DNA of 64,000 nucleotides from an uncultured Bacteroidia bacterium (GTDB taxonomy: Bacteria > Bacteroidota > Bacteroidia > Bacteroidales > UBA932). Every line of letters begins with the position of its first letter. Within the stretch, counting starts at the first letter, position 1. The notes under the pieces were generated by a model that saw nothing but the letters and a program-made list of their open reading frames with translations, was not told the DNA's origin and did no database searches. The stretch spans positions 27,045-91,044 of the forward strand of contig CACZMF010000010.1 in NCBI GenBank assembly GCA_902782225.1. The letters are read 5' to 3'. The translations under genes and the position numbers were made by a program. This document shows positions 26,519 through 34,024 of this stretch, one piece after another.

Positions 26519-26961
26519 AAAAGACGGGAAGACATCCGGCCGACGAAGAGGCCTTCCGCAAGCGCTTGGGAGCCAAGGGGCTGAAGGTCACCGCCCAGCG
26601 CCTCGCCGTGCACGGCGCGATGTCTGAACTCATCCACGGCAGCGCCGACGCGGTCTATGAAATGGTGCGCGACAAATGCCGGATACGGCCTTCCACCGTC
26701 TATAACATACTCTCCGAACTTGCCGACAACGGCATCTACGGCCGGCGTTTCAGCGCCAACAACAAGATGTACTTCGACGTGTTCCCCGACAGGCACGTCC
26801 ACCTCTACGACATACGCAACAACGCAATCTTCGACGTGGAAGCCGGCGACCTCGCCGCCCAGGTCGAAGCCGGCCTCAGGCGCAGGCGCTTCCGCGGCTA
26901 CAAGATCGAAGGCATCGACATACAGATAGTCTGCCACCAGACACGAAAAAAGTATTTATGA
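26515..26961 (+). CDS. Fur-family transcriptional regulator without the usual CxxC zinc motif
   Basis: 148 residues. The winged helix is clear (KGLKVTAQRLAVHGAMSEL ... ADAVYEMVRDKCRIRPSTVYNILSELADNGI). The dimerisation domain keeps a metal-ligand-like segment, RHVHLYDIRNN, but the cysteines that normally follow (HHHLxCxxC) are Tyr and Asn here, so the structural zinc site is absent or altered. A single Cys sits near the C-terminus. May sense iron, manganese or peroxide; cannot be decided. Overlaps recN and the next lipoprotein gene. Confidence 0.85.
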   Translation: MKKTGRHPADEEAFRKRLGAKGLKVTAQRLAVHGAMSELIHGSADAVYEMVRDKCRIRPSTVYNILSELADNGIYGRRFSANNKMYFDVFPDRHVHLYDIRNNAIFDVEAGDLAAQVEAGLRRRRFRGYKIEGIDIQIVCHQTRKKYL

Positions 26962-27632
26962 TGATAAAGAGACTACTCCCCCTTGTGCTCGCCCTGAGCG
27001 TTCTCGCATCATGCGACATGAAAAGCGACCCGTTCCTCTACCGGGGATTCATGATGGGATTCATCCAGGAAGACGGATCCTTCAAGGGTGACGACGGACG
27101 CACCTACGTGTTCTCCAACCTGTCGGCCGGCTACGACTGGCAGGGCGCCACCCGCCTTCTCGCCCTCTTCGACGTGACCGAAGAGATGGCCGACGGGCGC
27201 TATGATTCCAGGCTCCTGGAATGCAACGCACCTCTCTACAAAGAGCCGCTCAAGAGCGGCGAGGTGGAGAATATCGACGCCTTCGGGCCCGACCCCATCG
27301 ATGTGCAGGACGCCTGGTACTCAGGCGGTTGCATCAATATGAGCAACTGCTTCCGCTACCGCTCCGACGAGCAGGGGCTCCACAAGGTGGACCTCATAGT
27401 GGACCTGAGCCGTCCCGTCACCGACACCCTGCACCTGCTGCTCAGGCACGATGCCGGTGCCGACAGGCTCGAAACCGACGTACCCCCGGCAGAATACAAC
27501 CTCCACCGCTTCTACTCCTCCTTCCCCGTGGCTTCATTCTTCCCCGAGGGCAAGGACGCGGGCGTGATAGAGATCAAATGGAAATGGGAAGACGGCGACA
27601 AGAAACTGTGCAACAAAGTGAATCTTAAGTGA
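26958..27632 (+). CDS. Lipoprotein of unknown function, possibly NigD-like
   Basis: 224 residues. Lipoprotein signal ends VLASC-DMKSD. Two beta-rich domains: an OB-like N-terminal part (TYVFSNLSAGYDWQGATRLLALFDVTEEMADGRYDS is spread over about 45-80) and a C-terminal part with DTLHLLLRHDAGAD and SFPVASFFPEGKDAGVIEIKWKW. The two-domain layout recalls NigD-like lipoproteins of Bacteroidetes, but the match is by eye. ATG overlaps the regulator's stop; its own stop overlaps the permease ATG. Confidence 0.65.
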   Translation: MMIKRLLPLVLALSVLASCDMKSDPFLYRGFMMGFIQEDGSFKGDDGRTYVFSNLSAGYDWQGATRLLALFDVTEEMADGRYDSRLLECNAPLYKEPLKSGEVENIDAFGPDPIDVQDAWYSGGCINMSNCFRYRSDEQGLHKVDLIVDLSRPVTDTLHLLLRHDAGADRLETDVPPAEYNLHRFYSSFPVASFFPEGKDAGVIEIKWKWEDGDKKLCNKVNLK

Positions 27633-29044
27633 TGGATAAGGCAACGATCAAAAAGTACAATTACTGGCAGTGGCGCACCCTCATCATCCTGATGCTGGGT
27701 TATGCCCTGTTCTATTTTGTCCGGAAGAACTTCAGCATTGCGATGCCTGCCCTCGAGAGCGAGCTTGGGCTGAGCAAGACCCAGCTCGGTATCTTCCTCA
27801 CGCTCAACGGAGTCATCTACGGCGTGTCCCGCCTCGTGAACGGCATGCTTGCCGACCGTTTCAGCCGCAAGCGCATGATGGCCCTCGGCCTCCTGCTTTC
27901 CGCCATCGTGAACATTGCCATCGGCTTCATCCCCGCCGTGAACGGTTTCTTCAACGTGCTGGACACCTCGGGCAAGGCCACCATAGGATTCGTGTATCTA
28001 CTTGGTTCACTGTGGCTTATCAACGGCTATCTGCAGGGCATGGGCTATCCGCCCTGCTCGTCCCTCATGGCCCACTGGATCAGGCCTTCCGAGCTCGCCA
28101 CGAAGCAGTCCATCTGGAACGCGTCGCACTCCATCGGAGCGGGCCTCCTTTCCGTGATGATAGGCGCCATACTCGGGACCTTCGGCAATTCTGCCTGGCA
28201 GTGGTGCTTCTGGGCCCCCGCCGTGCTCGCCATATTCGGTGCTGCAATGATTTTCTTCGGCCTGAAAGACACTCCCGCCTCCGTGGGCCTGCCCAATCCT
28301 GAAGACATGGACGCCCATAAGGAGAAGGACGCGCCCGCCGAGGCCGAAGACCCGGCCCTGACCCGGCTGGCCTACAAGAAGTTCGTCAGCAAGATGGCGT
28401 TCGGCAACCCCATCATCTGGATCATCGCCATCGCCGACTTCTTCGTGTACGTGATCCGCTTCACCATACTTGACTGGGGCTCCACCATCCTGGTGCAGGA
28501 CAAGGGGCTGGAAATCTCCCTTGCGGCTTCCATCATAGGCGCCTGCGAAATCGTGGGCGGCATCGTGGGCATGCTCGTCGCCGGTTGGGCCACCGACAAG
28601 TTCTTCCACAGCAAGACCCAGTGCACCAGCGCGATTTGCACCATCATGGCAGTGGTCTGCCTCTTCGTGTTCTGGCAGGTGAAAGACATCCCCTGGCTGT
28701 TCATCACCATGCTGATCCTCTCCGCATTCTTCATCTACGGGCCCCAGGCCCTGCTCGGCATCGCCGCCTCCAACCAGGCCACCAAGAGGGCCGCAGCCAC
28801 AGCCAACGGCATCGTGGGCATAGTCTGCTACCTGAGCCCCATCGTGTCCGGCGCCGTGTTCGGAGCCATCGCAGACAACCCCAGGCTCGGCTGGGACGGA
28901 GTCTATATCGTGGCCATCGCTATGGGCATAGTCGGAGCCATACTGCTCGCAGCGCTCTGGCGCAAGCCTGCCGACGGCTATGCAAAGGCCGAGAAGCTGA
29001 TGGAAGAAGTCAGGGCCGAATACGAGGCCGGCAAGAAAAGTTGA
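27632..29044 (+). CDS. Organophosphate:phosphate antiporter family permease (sugar-phosphate or glycerol-3-phosphate)
   Basis: 470 residues from ATG 27632 (a GTG at 27629 is in frame). Twelve hydrophobic segments of the major facilitator fold. OPA-family marks: FYFVRKNFSIAMPALESELGLSKTQLG, DRFSRKRMMALG between helices 2 and 3, INGYLQGMGYPPCSSLMAHWI and SIWNASHSIGAGL. Exchanges an organic phosphate for inorganic phosphate across the inner membrane. GlpT versus UhpT-like specificity cannot be told. Last gene of a tightly coupled run from recN. Confidence 0.88.
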   Translation: MDKATIKKYNYWQWRTLIILMLGYALFYFVRKNFSIAMPALESELGLSKTQLGIFLTLNGVIYGVSRLVNGMLADRFSRKRMMALGLLLSAIVNIAIGFIPAVNGFFNVLDTSGKATIGFVYLLGSLWLINGYLQGMGYPPCSSLMAHWIRPSELATKQSIWNASHSIGAGLLSVMIGAILGTFGNSAWQWCFWAPAVLAIFGAAMIFFGLKDTPASVGLPNPEDMDAHKEKDAPAEAEDPALTRLAYKKFVSKMAFGNPIIWIIAIADFFVYVIRFTILDWGSTILVQDKGLEISLAASIIGACEIVGGIVGMLVAGWATDKFFHSKTQCTSAICTIMAVVCLFVFWQVKDIPWLFITMLILSAFFIYGPQALLGIAASNQATKRAAATANGIVGIVCYLSPIVSGAVFGAIADNPRLGWDGVYIVAIAMGIVGAILLAALWRKPADGYAKAEKLMEEVRAEYEAGKKS

Positions 29045-29062
29045 CAGAAACATCCCAAGGTT

Positions 29063-29575
29063 ATGAATTTCAAAAAGGTACTACTGATTTTAGCCCTTAG
29101 TTTTATGATTCCTTCCATCAACAGCTGCAATCTCTGGTCCCAGGCCCCCAAAGGAAAGCTGATCTACTGCAGCTATTCACAGACTGGAGCCGCAGGGCTT
29201 GGCAAAGACTACTGCGAACTCGTCGCAGACCCCGGCCAGCAGCCCAAGGTGGTGGTGGTGCTCGACGAAGACTGCCGCTTCGCCCTGGAGCGCAGGCAGG
29301 AATTCGAGGTCGATTCCACCGTTGTCGCCAGCCTGCAGAAGCAGCTCGAGGAGGCCAAGGTGTGGAAACTCGACGGCTACAACCTCGACGAGCCCATCTG
29401 CGGCGGCCACGCGAACCGTATCTACATGGAATACGACTCCGGCGAAAAAATCAACGCCCGATGGTACGGCACCAAAATCAAGAAGCAGGCCATCGACGCC
29501 TACAATATGATAGAATACTTCTTCAAGCCCTGGAGGGACCAGATGCCGCCGCAGCGGGATCGTCCCGAGCTTTGA
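29063..29575 (+). CDS. Hypothetical lipoprotein
   Basis: 170 residues, lipoprotein signal ending SINSC-NLW. No recognised domain. Visible segments include GKLIYCSYSQTGAAGLGKDYCEL and a PKVVVVLDEDC strand; a late GGHANRIYMEYDSGEKINARWYG piece suggests a small alpha/beta fold. It follows the permease by 18 bases and is followed by a separate promoter. Confidence 0.65.
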   Translation: MNFKKVLLILALSFMIPSINSCNLWSQAPKGKLIYCSYSQTGAAGLGKDYCELVADPGQQPKVVVVLDEDCRFALERRQEFEVDSTVVASLQKQLEEAKVWKLDGYNLDEPICGGHANRIYMEYDSGEKINARWYGTKIKKQAIDAYNMIEYFFKPWRDQMPPQRDRPEL

Positions 29576-29601
29576 GCTTAGGATAGTTTTGCTTATATTT
29601 G
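29571..29601 (+). promoter_or_regulatory. Consensus Bacteroidetes promoter for the lipoprotein-SPOR-rpoN unit
   Basis: TTTG (29571-29574), a 19-base spacer, then TATATTTG (29594-29601), matching the consensus. It overlaps the end of the previous gene and is followed by the ATG at 29606 after only 4 bases, so the message would be near-leaderless or start at the second ATG (29609). Confidence 0.6.
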
Positions 29602-29605
29602 CAGG

Positions 29606-30076
29606 ATGATGAGAAGACTTGCTGAACTGATGCTGCTCGCTTTGTCGGCGCTGTTGCTGACATCCTGCGGCAAATCGCTGAAGGACATCGAAGTCACTTC
29701 ATGCAAGGTCACGTCCATATCCCCCAAGGGGCTGTCGGCCTTCGACGCCACCGTGGACCTGGGCGTGAACAACCCTTCGGTGCAGCTGACCATCACGAGG
29801 ATGAACGCCACCGTGAAGATGGACGGCGCCCCCTGCCTCTACCTGACCGCCGACGACGTGACTCTCGAGCCCCGCAGCGAGCAGGTCTACATTCTGTCGA
29901 TCCACGGCCTGCTGGACGGCAACTTCAATCCCTTCGCCCTTCTGACCCTGCTCGACAGCCCCGACATGGACCCTATGACCATCGACGTCTCCTGCCATGC
30001 CAGCCTCAAGAGTGGTCTGGGCAAGGACCTGATTTATAAAGATATACCTCTGAAGGAGCTCTTAGGAAAGATATGA
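29606..30076 (+). CDS. LEA-type-2-like lipoprotein
   Basis: 156 residues (155 if the second ATG at 29609 is used). Lipoprotein signal ending LLTSC-GKS. The mature part is a single beta-sandwich resembling water-stress/LEA14 domains: VTSISPKGLSAFDATVDLGVNNPSVQLTITRM, then a basal-strand pair. The typical N-P in VNNPS fits the LEA_2 family. Probably periplasm-facing. Stop overlaps the SPOR gene by ATGA. Confidence 0.65.
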   Translation: MMRRLAELMLLALSALLLTSCGKSLKDIEVTSCKVTSISPKGLSAFDATVDLGVNNPSVQLTITRMNATVKMDGAPCLYLTADDVTLEPRSEQVYILSIHGLLDGNFNPFALLTLLDSPDMDPMTIDVSCHASLKSGLGKDLIYKDIPLKELLGKI

Positions 30077-30507
30077 AAAGGTTAATTTTGACACTGCTGC
30101 CCCTGCTTTGCTGCCTGTGCCTGAGCGCCCAGGAGGCAAAGGACACTACCGCCACCTACGACGTGTTCGACAAGCTGTCGGAGAATCTCTCCGTAAAGCA
30201 GCCCGAGGCCGTGCGTGCCGCCATGGCCGCCCACGTGGAGCGCAACGAGAAACGCGCCGCTTCCGGGCTTGAAGGCCAGACCTTCCGCATCAGGATCTTC
30301 TTCGACAGCGGCCAGAGCGCCAGAGGCGCCTCCGAGGCGGCCGCAGCCCGTTTCCGCAACCTCCATCCCGGTGTGCCCGTGTCCAGGACATTCACCGACC
30401 CGTTCTTCAAGGTCACCGTCGGCAACTATGCCACCAAGGCCGATGCCGCAAACGCCCTGAAGACCATACAGCAGGAATTCCCCACGGCTTTCATAGTGCG
30501 TAACTGA
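30073..30507 (+). CDS. Exported SPOR-domain protein
   Basis: 144 residues with a signal peptide (MKRLILTLLPLLCCLCLSAQ). The C-terminal 70 residues form a SPOR domain (TFRIRIFFDSGQSARGASEAAAARF, then DPFFKVTVGNYATKADAANALKTIQQEFPTAFIV), which binds denuded glycan strands of peptidoglycan. Small periplasmic SPOR proteins are common in Bacteroidetes. The stop shares a base with the rpoN start. Confidence 0.85.
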   Translation: MKRLILTLLPLLCCLCLSAQEAKDTTATYDVFDKLSENLSVKQPEAVRAAMAAHVERNEKRAASGLEGQTFRIRIFFDSGQSARGASEAAAARFRNLHPGVPVSRTFTDPFFKVTVGNYATKADAANALKTIQQEFPTAFIVRN

Positions 30508-31910
30508 TGATCAAGACAGGACTCGAACTCAAGCAGCAGCAGAAGCTCTCCCCTCTCCAGATCCAGACCATCAAGCTTATCCAGATGCCGATCCAGGAGC
30601 TGGAACAGAAGGTCCGGGAGGAGCTGGAGAGCAATCCCGTGCTTGACGACGAGCCGGCTCCGGACAGCGAGTCCGAGACCAAGGACGTCTCCATCGACGC
30701 CATCAAGGAAGACGGCGACATCCCCGCCTACAGGCTGAAAGTCAACAACTGGGGCAAGGACCCCCGCCCTGAATACAACACCTTCTCCGTGAAGGAAGGC
30801 TTCACCCAGAGCCTCCAGCGCCAGCTCGGCTTCCGCGACCTCAGTCCCCACCAGCGCGAGATCGCGTCGTTCATCATCGGAAGCCTCGACGACGACGGCT
30901 ACCTGCGCCGCGACATCGAGACCCTCGTGGACGACCTTGCCTTCCGCGCCAACATCGAGACCAATCCCGAAGAAGTGGAGGAAATGCTGAAGGTGATCCA
31001 GGATTTCGAGCCCGTAGGAGTGGGCGCGCGCGACCTGCGCGAGTGCCTGCTGATCCAGCTCCGCTCCCTCAAGCCCTCCCCCGAAGTGGACACCGCGAAG
31101 CGTATCATCGGCGACTGCTTCCAGGACTTTTCCAACAAGCATTTCCAGAAGATCTGTAGCAAGCTGGGCATAAGCGAGGAGCAGCTGAAGGCTGCCTTCG
31201 GCAAGATAGTGAAGCTGAATCCCGCTCCCGGCGGCCAGGTGGACGATTCCTACAACGACCAGTCGCAGCAGATAGTCCCCGACTTCATCCTGGACGAGCA
31301 CGACGGCGTGCTGGACTTCACCATGCCGCGCTTCAACGTGCCCGAGATCCGGGTCAACAAGAAATACGCCGACCTGCTGCTGGACGCCAAGGGCAGCACC
31401 GAGCAGGCCCAGAAAGAGGCGGCCGCTTTCGTGAAGCAGAAGCTGGACTCGGCAAAGTGGTTCGTAGAGGCCCTCAAGCAGCGCCAGAACACCCTCAGCA
31501 AGACCATGCGCGCCATCCTCGACTACCAGCACGACTACTTCCTGGACGGCGACGAGAGCAACCTCAAACCGATGGTGCTCAAAGACATAGCTGAAATCAC
31601 CGGCTTCGACATCTCCACCATCAGCCGCGTGGTCAACAGCAAATTCATCGAAACCCACTTCGGTATCTTCCCGCTCAAGTACTTCTTCTCCGAAGGCATG
31701 GAGAACAGCGAGGGCGAGGAGGTCTCCACCCGCGAGCTGAAGAAAGTCCTTCAGGAATGCATCGGCGAAGAGGACAAGAAGAAGCCCCTGACCGACGAGC
31801 AGCTGGTGGTGGAGATGAAGAAACGGGGCTACAACGTGGCCCGCCGCACCATCGCCAAATACCGCGGCCAGCTGGGCATTCCTCTCGCCCGCTGGCGCAA
31901 GGAGATCTGA
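30507..31910 (+). CDS. rpoN: RNA polymerase sigma-54 factor
   Basis: 467 residues. Region I activator-interacting helix (LKQQQKLSPLQIQTIKLIQMPIQELEQKVREELESNPVL is spread over 5-45), core-binding domain (about 90-290), helix-turn-helix (ITGFDISTISRVVNSKFIETHFGIFPLKYFFSEG region) and the RpoN box near the end (ARRTIAKYRGQLGIPLARW), which reads the -24 element. The full set of regions is intact. Needs AAA+ activators, none of which lie in this window. Convergent with the CDF transporter, 6 bases apart. Confidence 0.96.
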   Translation: MIKTGLELKQQQKLSPLQIQTIKLIQMPIQELEQKVREELESNPVLDDEPAPDSESETKDVSIDAIKEDGDIPAYRLKVNNWGKDPRPEYNTFSVKEGFTQSLQRQLGFRDLSPHQREIASFIIGSLDDDGYLRRDIETLVDDLAFRANIETNPEEVEEMLKVIQDFEPVGVGARDLRECLLIQLRSLKPSPEVDTAKRIIGDCFQDFSNKHFQKICSKLGISEEQLKAAFGKIVKLNPAPGGQVDDSYNDQSQQIVPDFILDEHDGVLDFTMPRFNVPEIRVNKKYADLLLDAKGSTEQAQKEAAAFVKQKLDSAKWFVEALKQRQNTLSKTMRAILDYQHDYFLDGDESNLKPMVLKDIAEITGFDISTISRVVNSKFIETHFGIFPLKYFFSEGMENSEGEEVSTRELKKVLQECIGEEDKKKPLTDEQLVVEMKKRGYNVARRTIAKYRGQLGIPLARWRKEI

Positions 31911-31916
31911 TATCCG

Positions 31917-33020
31917 TTATTCGCTGTAGTTGTGGTCGATCACCACGGCCACGTTATTTCCGGGCACCAGTGCCTGGATTTCGTCCGTGAGCGCGCGGTA
32001 GAGGGCAGGTTCATCGTGCACTGATATATCCGGCACCACATCCACCGAGAGGTATTTGTCCTTTTCGGAATAATAGAACCCGTGCACCTGCACTATTTCC
32101 TTGTGGGCGGCGAGGGCCTTCACCACCTTTGCCTGGAATTCGGCCCCTTCGTTCTCTCCGGTGGCATGGGAATAGACGCCGACGGTCAGGATGATCTTGT
32201 GGCGCTCGAACATCAAGATGGAAATCCTGCGGGTGAGGCCGTGGATATCATGGGCCGACATGGTGTCGGGCACGGTGATGTGCAGGGAGCCTATCATCAG
32301 GTCCGGGCCGTAGTTGTGGAGGATGATGTCGAAGACGCCGAGCACGCCGTCGATGTCCATTATTTCGTGCTTGATCTCCTTGACGAGCTCCTGAGACACC
32401 CTGGCTCCCAGCAGCTCATTGACGGGGGAAGCGAGCATCTCGATACCGGCCTTGATGATGACGATGGATATGAGCGCGCCGAGGATGCCGTCCAGGGAGA
32501 AGCCCCAGATCAGCATGATTCCTGCCGAAATGAGCGTTGCCGTGGTGATGATGGCGTCGAACAGGGCGTCGGCCCCGGAGGCCACAAGGGCGTCGCTCTT
32601 GAGCTGCTTTCCCTTTTTCTTCACGTAGTAGCCAAGCACCAGCTTGACCACGATCGCCACGATGATGACGATCAGCGTGGCCGTGGTGTAGCTGGGCTCC
32701 GTGGGGTTGAATATCTTCTTCACGGACTCGATCAGCGAAGTGATGCCGGCGGAGAGCACGATGACGGCGATGATGATGGCGCTGAAGTACTCGATGCGCC
32801 CGAATCCGAATGGGTGTTCCCTGTCGGCCGGACGGCGGGAGAGCTTGGTGCCGATGATGGTGATGACGCTGGAAAGGGCGTCGCTGAGGTTGTTCACGGC
32901 ATCCATCACGATGGCCACGCTGCTGGCGATGATGCCCACCACTGCCTTGAAGGCCGCCAGCAACACGTTGGCGACTATGCCGATTACGCTTGTGCGTATG
33001 ATTTGGGCGCTGCGATCCAT
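31917..33020 (-). CDS. Cation diffusion facilitator family transporter
   Basis: 367 residues from the ATG at 33020; the frame to 33176 runs into repeats and is rejected. Six membrane segments with VAIVMDAVNNLSDALSSVITIIG (the metal-binding D-x-x-x-D element near 40) and ALVASGADALFDAIITTATLISAG (second ligand pair near 165). C-terminal cytoplasmic domain with HDIHGLTRRISI and a long soluble extension. Exports zinc, iron or manganese; metal not determinable. A TATATTTG lies 22 bases upstream. Confidence 0.9.
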   Translation of the reverse strand: MDRSAQIIRTSVIGIVANVLLAAFKAVVGIIASSVAIVMDAVNNLSDALSSVITIIGTKLSRRPADREHPFGFGRIEYFSAIIIAVIVLSAGITSLIESVKKIFNPTEPSYTTATLIVIIVAIVVKLVLGYYVKKKGKQLKSDALVASGADALFDAIITTATLISAGIMLIWGFSLDGILGALISIVIIKAGIEMLASPVNELLGARVSQELVKEIKHEIMDIDGVLGVFDIILHNYGPDLMIGSLHITVPDTMSAHDIHGLTRRISILMFERHKIILTVGVYSHATGENEGAEFQAKVVKALAAHKEIVQVHGFYYSEKDKYLSVDVVPDISVHDEPALYRALTDEIQALVPGNNVAVVIDHNYSE

Positions 33021-33041
33021 ACTTTCAGTTTTTAGGAGATA

Positions 33042-33049
33042 CAAATATA
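33042..33049 (-). promoter_or_regulatory. -7 element for the CDF transporter
   Basis: TATATTTG on the minus strand, 22 bases before the ATG at 33020. No clean TTTG upstream. Confidence 0.4.
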
Positions 33050-33164
33050 CGTGAAAAATACGTAAATATTGGCCGCTGGCACAAAACTGCACTGACAGTA
33101 GAGATTTCATAGGGAAATCGGCTGCATCATTCCCGATCGGAAGGAGAATCGGCCATGCTGACTG

Positions 33165-33290
33165 ATAATTGCCCAAAATCCGTCAGGAAGCCGGCAAAAA
33201 CACCCGTTCTGACGGATTTTCGGCCAAAAGTCGCCAGGAAGCCGGCAAAAACACACGTTCTGACGGAAAATCGCCCAAAATCCGTCCGTG
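33165..33290. repeat. Dispersed palindromic intergenic repeat, copy 1
   Basis: Alternating half-sites AAAATCCGTCAGGA and TTCTGACGGATTTT, separated by GCCGGCAAAAACAC segments; the roughly 32-bp block CAGGAAGCCGGCAAAAACAC...CGTTCTGACGGA occurs twice in direct repeat. The same half-sites occur at 59083-59157. It fits a REP/BIME-like non-coding element. It ends where the 55-bp direct repeat begins. Confidence 0.7.
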
Positions 33291-33336
33291 GAGAATGACT
33301 ACAAGAATGCACTCGCAGCCATTGAGCGGATGAAAT
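33282..33336 (+). repeat. 55-bp direct repeat, left copy
   Basis: 54 of 55 bases identical to 39697-39751, same orientation, 6,415 bases apart. Begins CCGTCCGTGGAGAATGACTA. May be an attachment-site core or scar of an integrated module whose right end lies in the recombinase-like gene. Confidence 0.8.
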
Positions 33337-33344
33337 GCTCTTAA
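33282..33344 (+). pseudogene. 3' tail of a second copy of the recombinase-like gene at 38341
   Basis: The last 20 codons of a frame (PSVENDYKNALAAIERMKCS, stop TAA) match the end of the 38341-39756 protein, PSVENDYKNALAAIERMKS. The DNA is identical over 55 bases except one (A at 33317 against T at 39732). No upstream coding part is present; the palindromic repeat abuts it. Its stop overlaps a convergent minus-strand fragment, as the intact gene's stop overlaps ridA. Confidence 0.75.
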
Positions 33345-33556
33345 ACGCCGTCGGTGCCGTCTTCCCGGTGCTTGCGCTCGTAGGCGAGCAGTTTGGCGTC
33401 CTCATAGCGGGAGCGGTTTTCGTCGAACTGGCGGTCCCATTCGCGGTAGTACTCCATCTTCGGGTCCTCGAAGAGCGACATCTGGATGGCGGATTCGTGG
33501 GTAAGCTTGCTCACGCCGAGGCCGACCTGGCGGAGAGGGGTGACGCCGTCCCACCG
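33341..33556 (-). pseudogene. C-terminal fragment of a Y-family DNA polymerase (DinB/UmuC-like)
   Basis: The homologous part begins at RWDGVTPLRQVGLGVSKL and continues ESAIQMSLFEDPKMEYYREWD, the typical little-finger end and SLFDD clamp-binding-like tail of Bacteroidales DNA polymerase IV. The catalytic part is missing. The open frame runs on to 33706 but that extension (MEVDSNFFFRKS...) is unrelated. The cut lies in a 27-bp repeat (33551-33637). Confidence 0.6.
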
Positions 33557-33637
33557 ATGAAGCAGGGTAGGAGCATTCCGCCCCATTTTTGCTCCTACCG
33601 TTCCACCAAAGAAGCAGGGTAGGAGCACTCTACCCCA
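33551..33637. repeat. 52-bp-period duplicated motif with hairpin
   Basis: GAAGCAGGGTAGGAGCA occurs at 33559 and 33611, each preceded by CCACC and followed by a similar CCCCA segment. Between them GTAGGAGCA / TGCTCCTAC can pair. It sits exactly at the truncation of the polymerase fragment, so it may be a recombination scar. Confidence 0.6.
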
Positions 33638-33778
33638 ATATGTTAAAAAGGTGTTTATAAAAAACCGGCAACTTTTTCTAAAGAAAAAATTGGAATCCAC
33701 CTCCAAAATTTGTAATTTGGCAACTTGAAATGAGGGTATAGCAAATCAAACGTTATATTTAGACGGCGGCGCGCCCAT

Positions 33779-33803
33779 AGCGCCAATGCTTAAGGCGTAG
33801 ATG
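33779..33803 (+). repeat. 25-bp inverted repeat, left copy (candidate inversion site)
   Basis: Perfect reverse complement of 38294-38318. Begins AGCGCCAATGCTTAAGGCGT. Within it AGCGCC and GGCGT face each other across about 9 bases, the arm-spacer-arm form of a tyrosine-recombinase core site. The enclosed 4.5-kb segment holds an intact tyrosine recombinase gene. Confidence 0.85.
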
Positions 33804-33850
33804 ATACCCGCGTAAGATGTTGATTATTTATACTTTAAACACATAACATT

Positions 33851-34012
33851 ATGGACAAAAACAAAGCGACGTATGAACGTCCTACAACCAATCTGCTCGT
33901 GGTACGATTCGAGCAGGGTCTTTTAACTGGCAGCCCTTATGGAACGAGAGGAGCCGCCGGTGGCACGATGAGCGTCAATAACCTTGGCGATACTGATGAA
34001 GATCTCTATTAA
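33851..34012 (+). CDS. Small protein (53 aa) preceding a surface lipoprotein
   Basis: ATG 33851 to TAA 34010-34012. It lies 12 bases before the lipoprotein ATG at 34025, the same layout as the 45-residue ORFs at 5327 and 8453. Shared pattern: Tyr8-x-x-Pro11, Glu21-x-x-Leu24-Leu25 and Ser28-Pro29, then a Gly-rich middle and an acidic end with a final aromatic residue (DEDLY). No signal peptide. Function unknown. It is inside the candidate invertible segment. Confidence 0.65.
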   Translation: MDKNKATYERPTTNLLVVRFEQGLLTGSPYGTRGAAGGTMSVNNLGDTDEDLY

Positions 34013-34024
34013 TCCTGCAGCCTT

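Noticed and set aside
33557-33706. N-terminal half of the minus-strand frame ending at 33341
   Set aside because: Not related to Y-family polymerases; it is chance extension through repeats.
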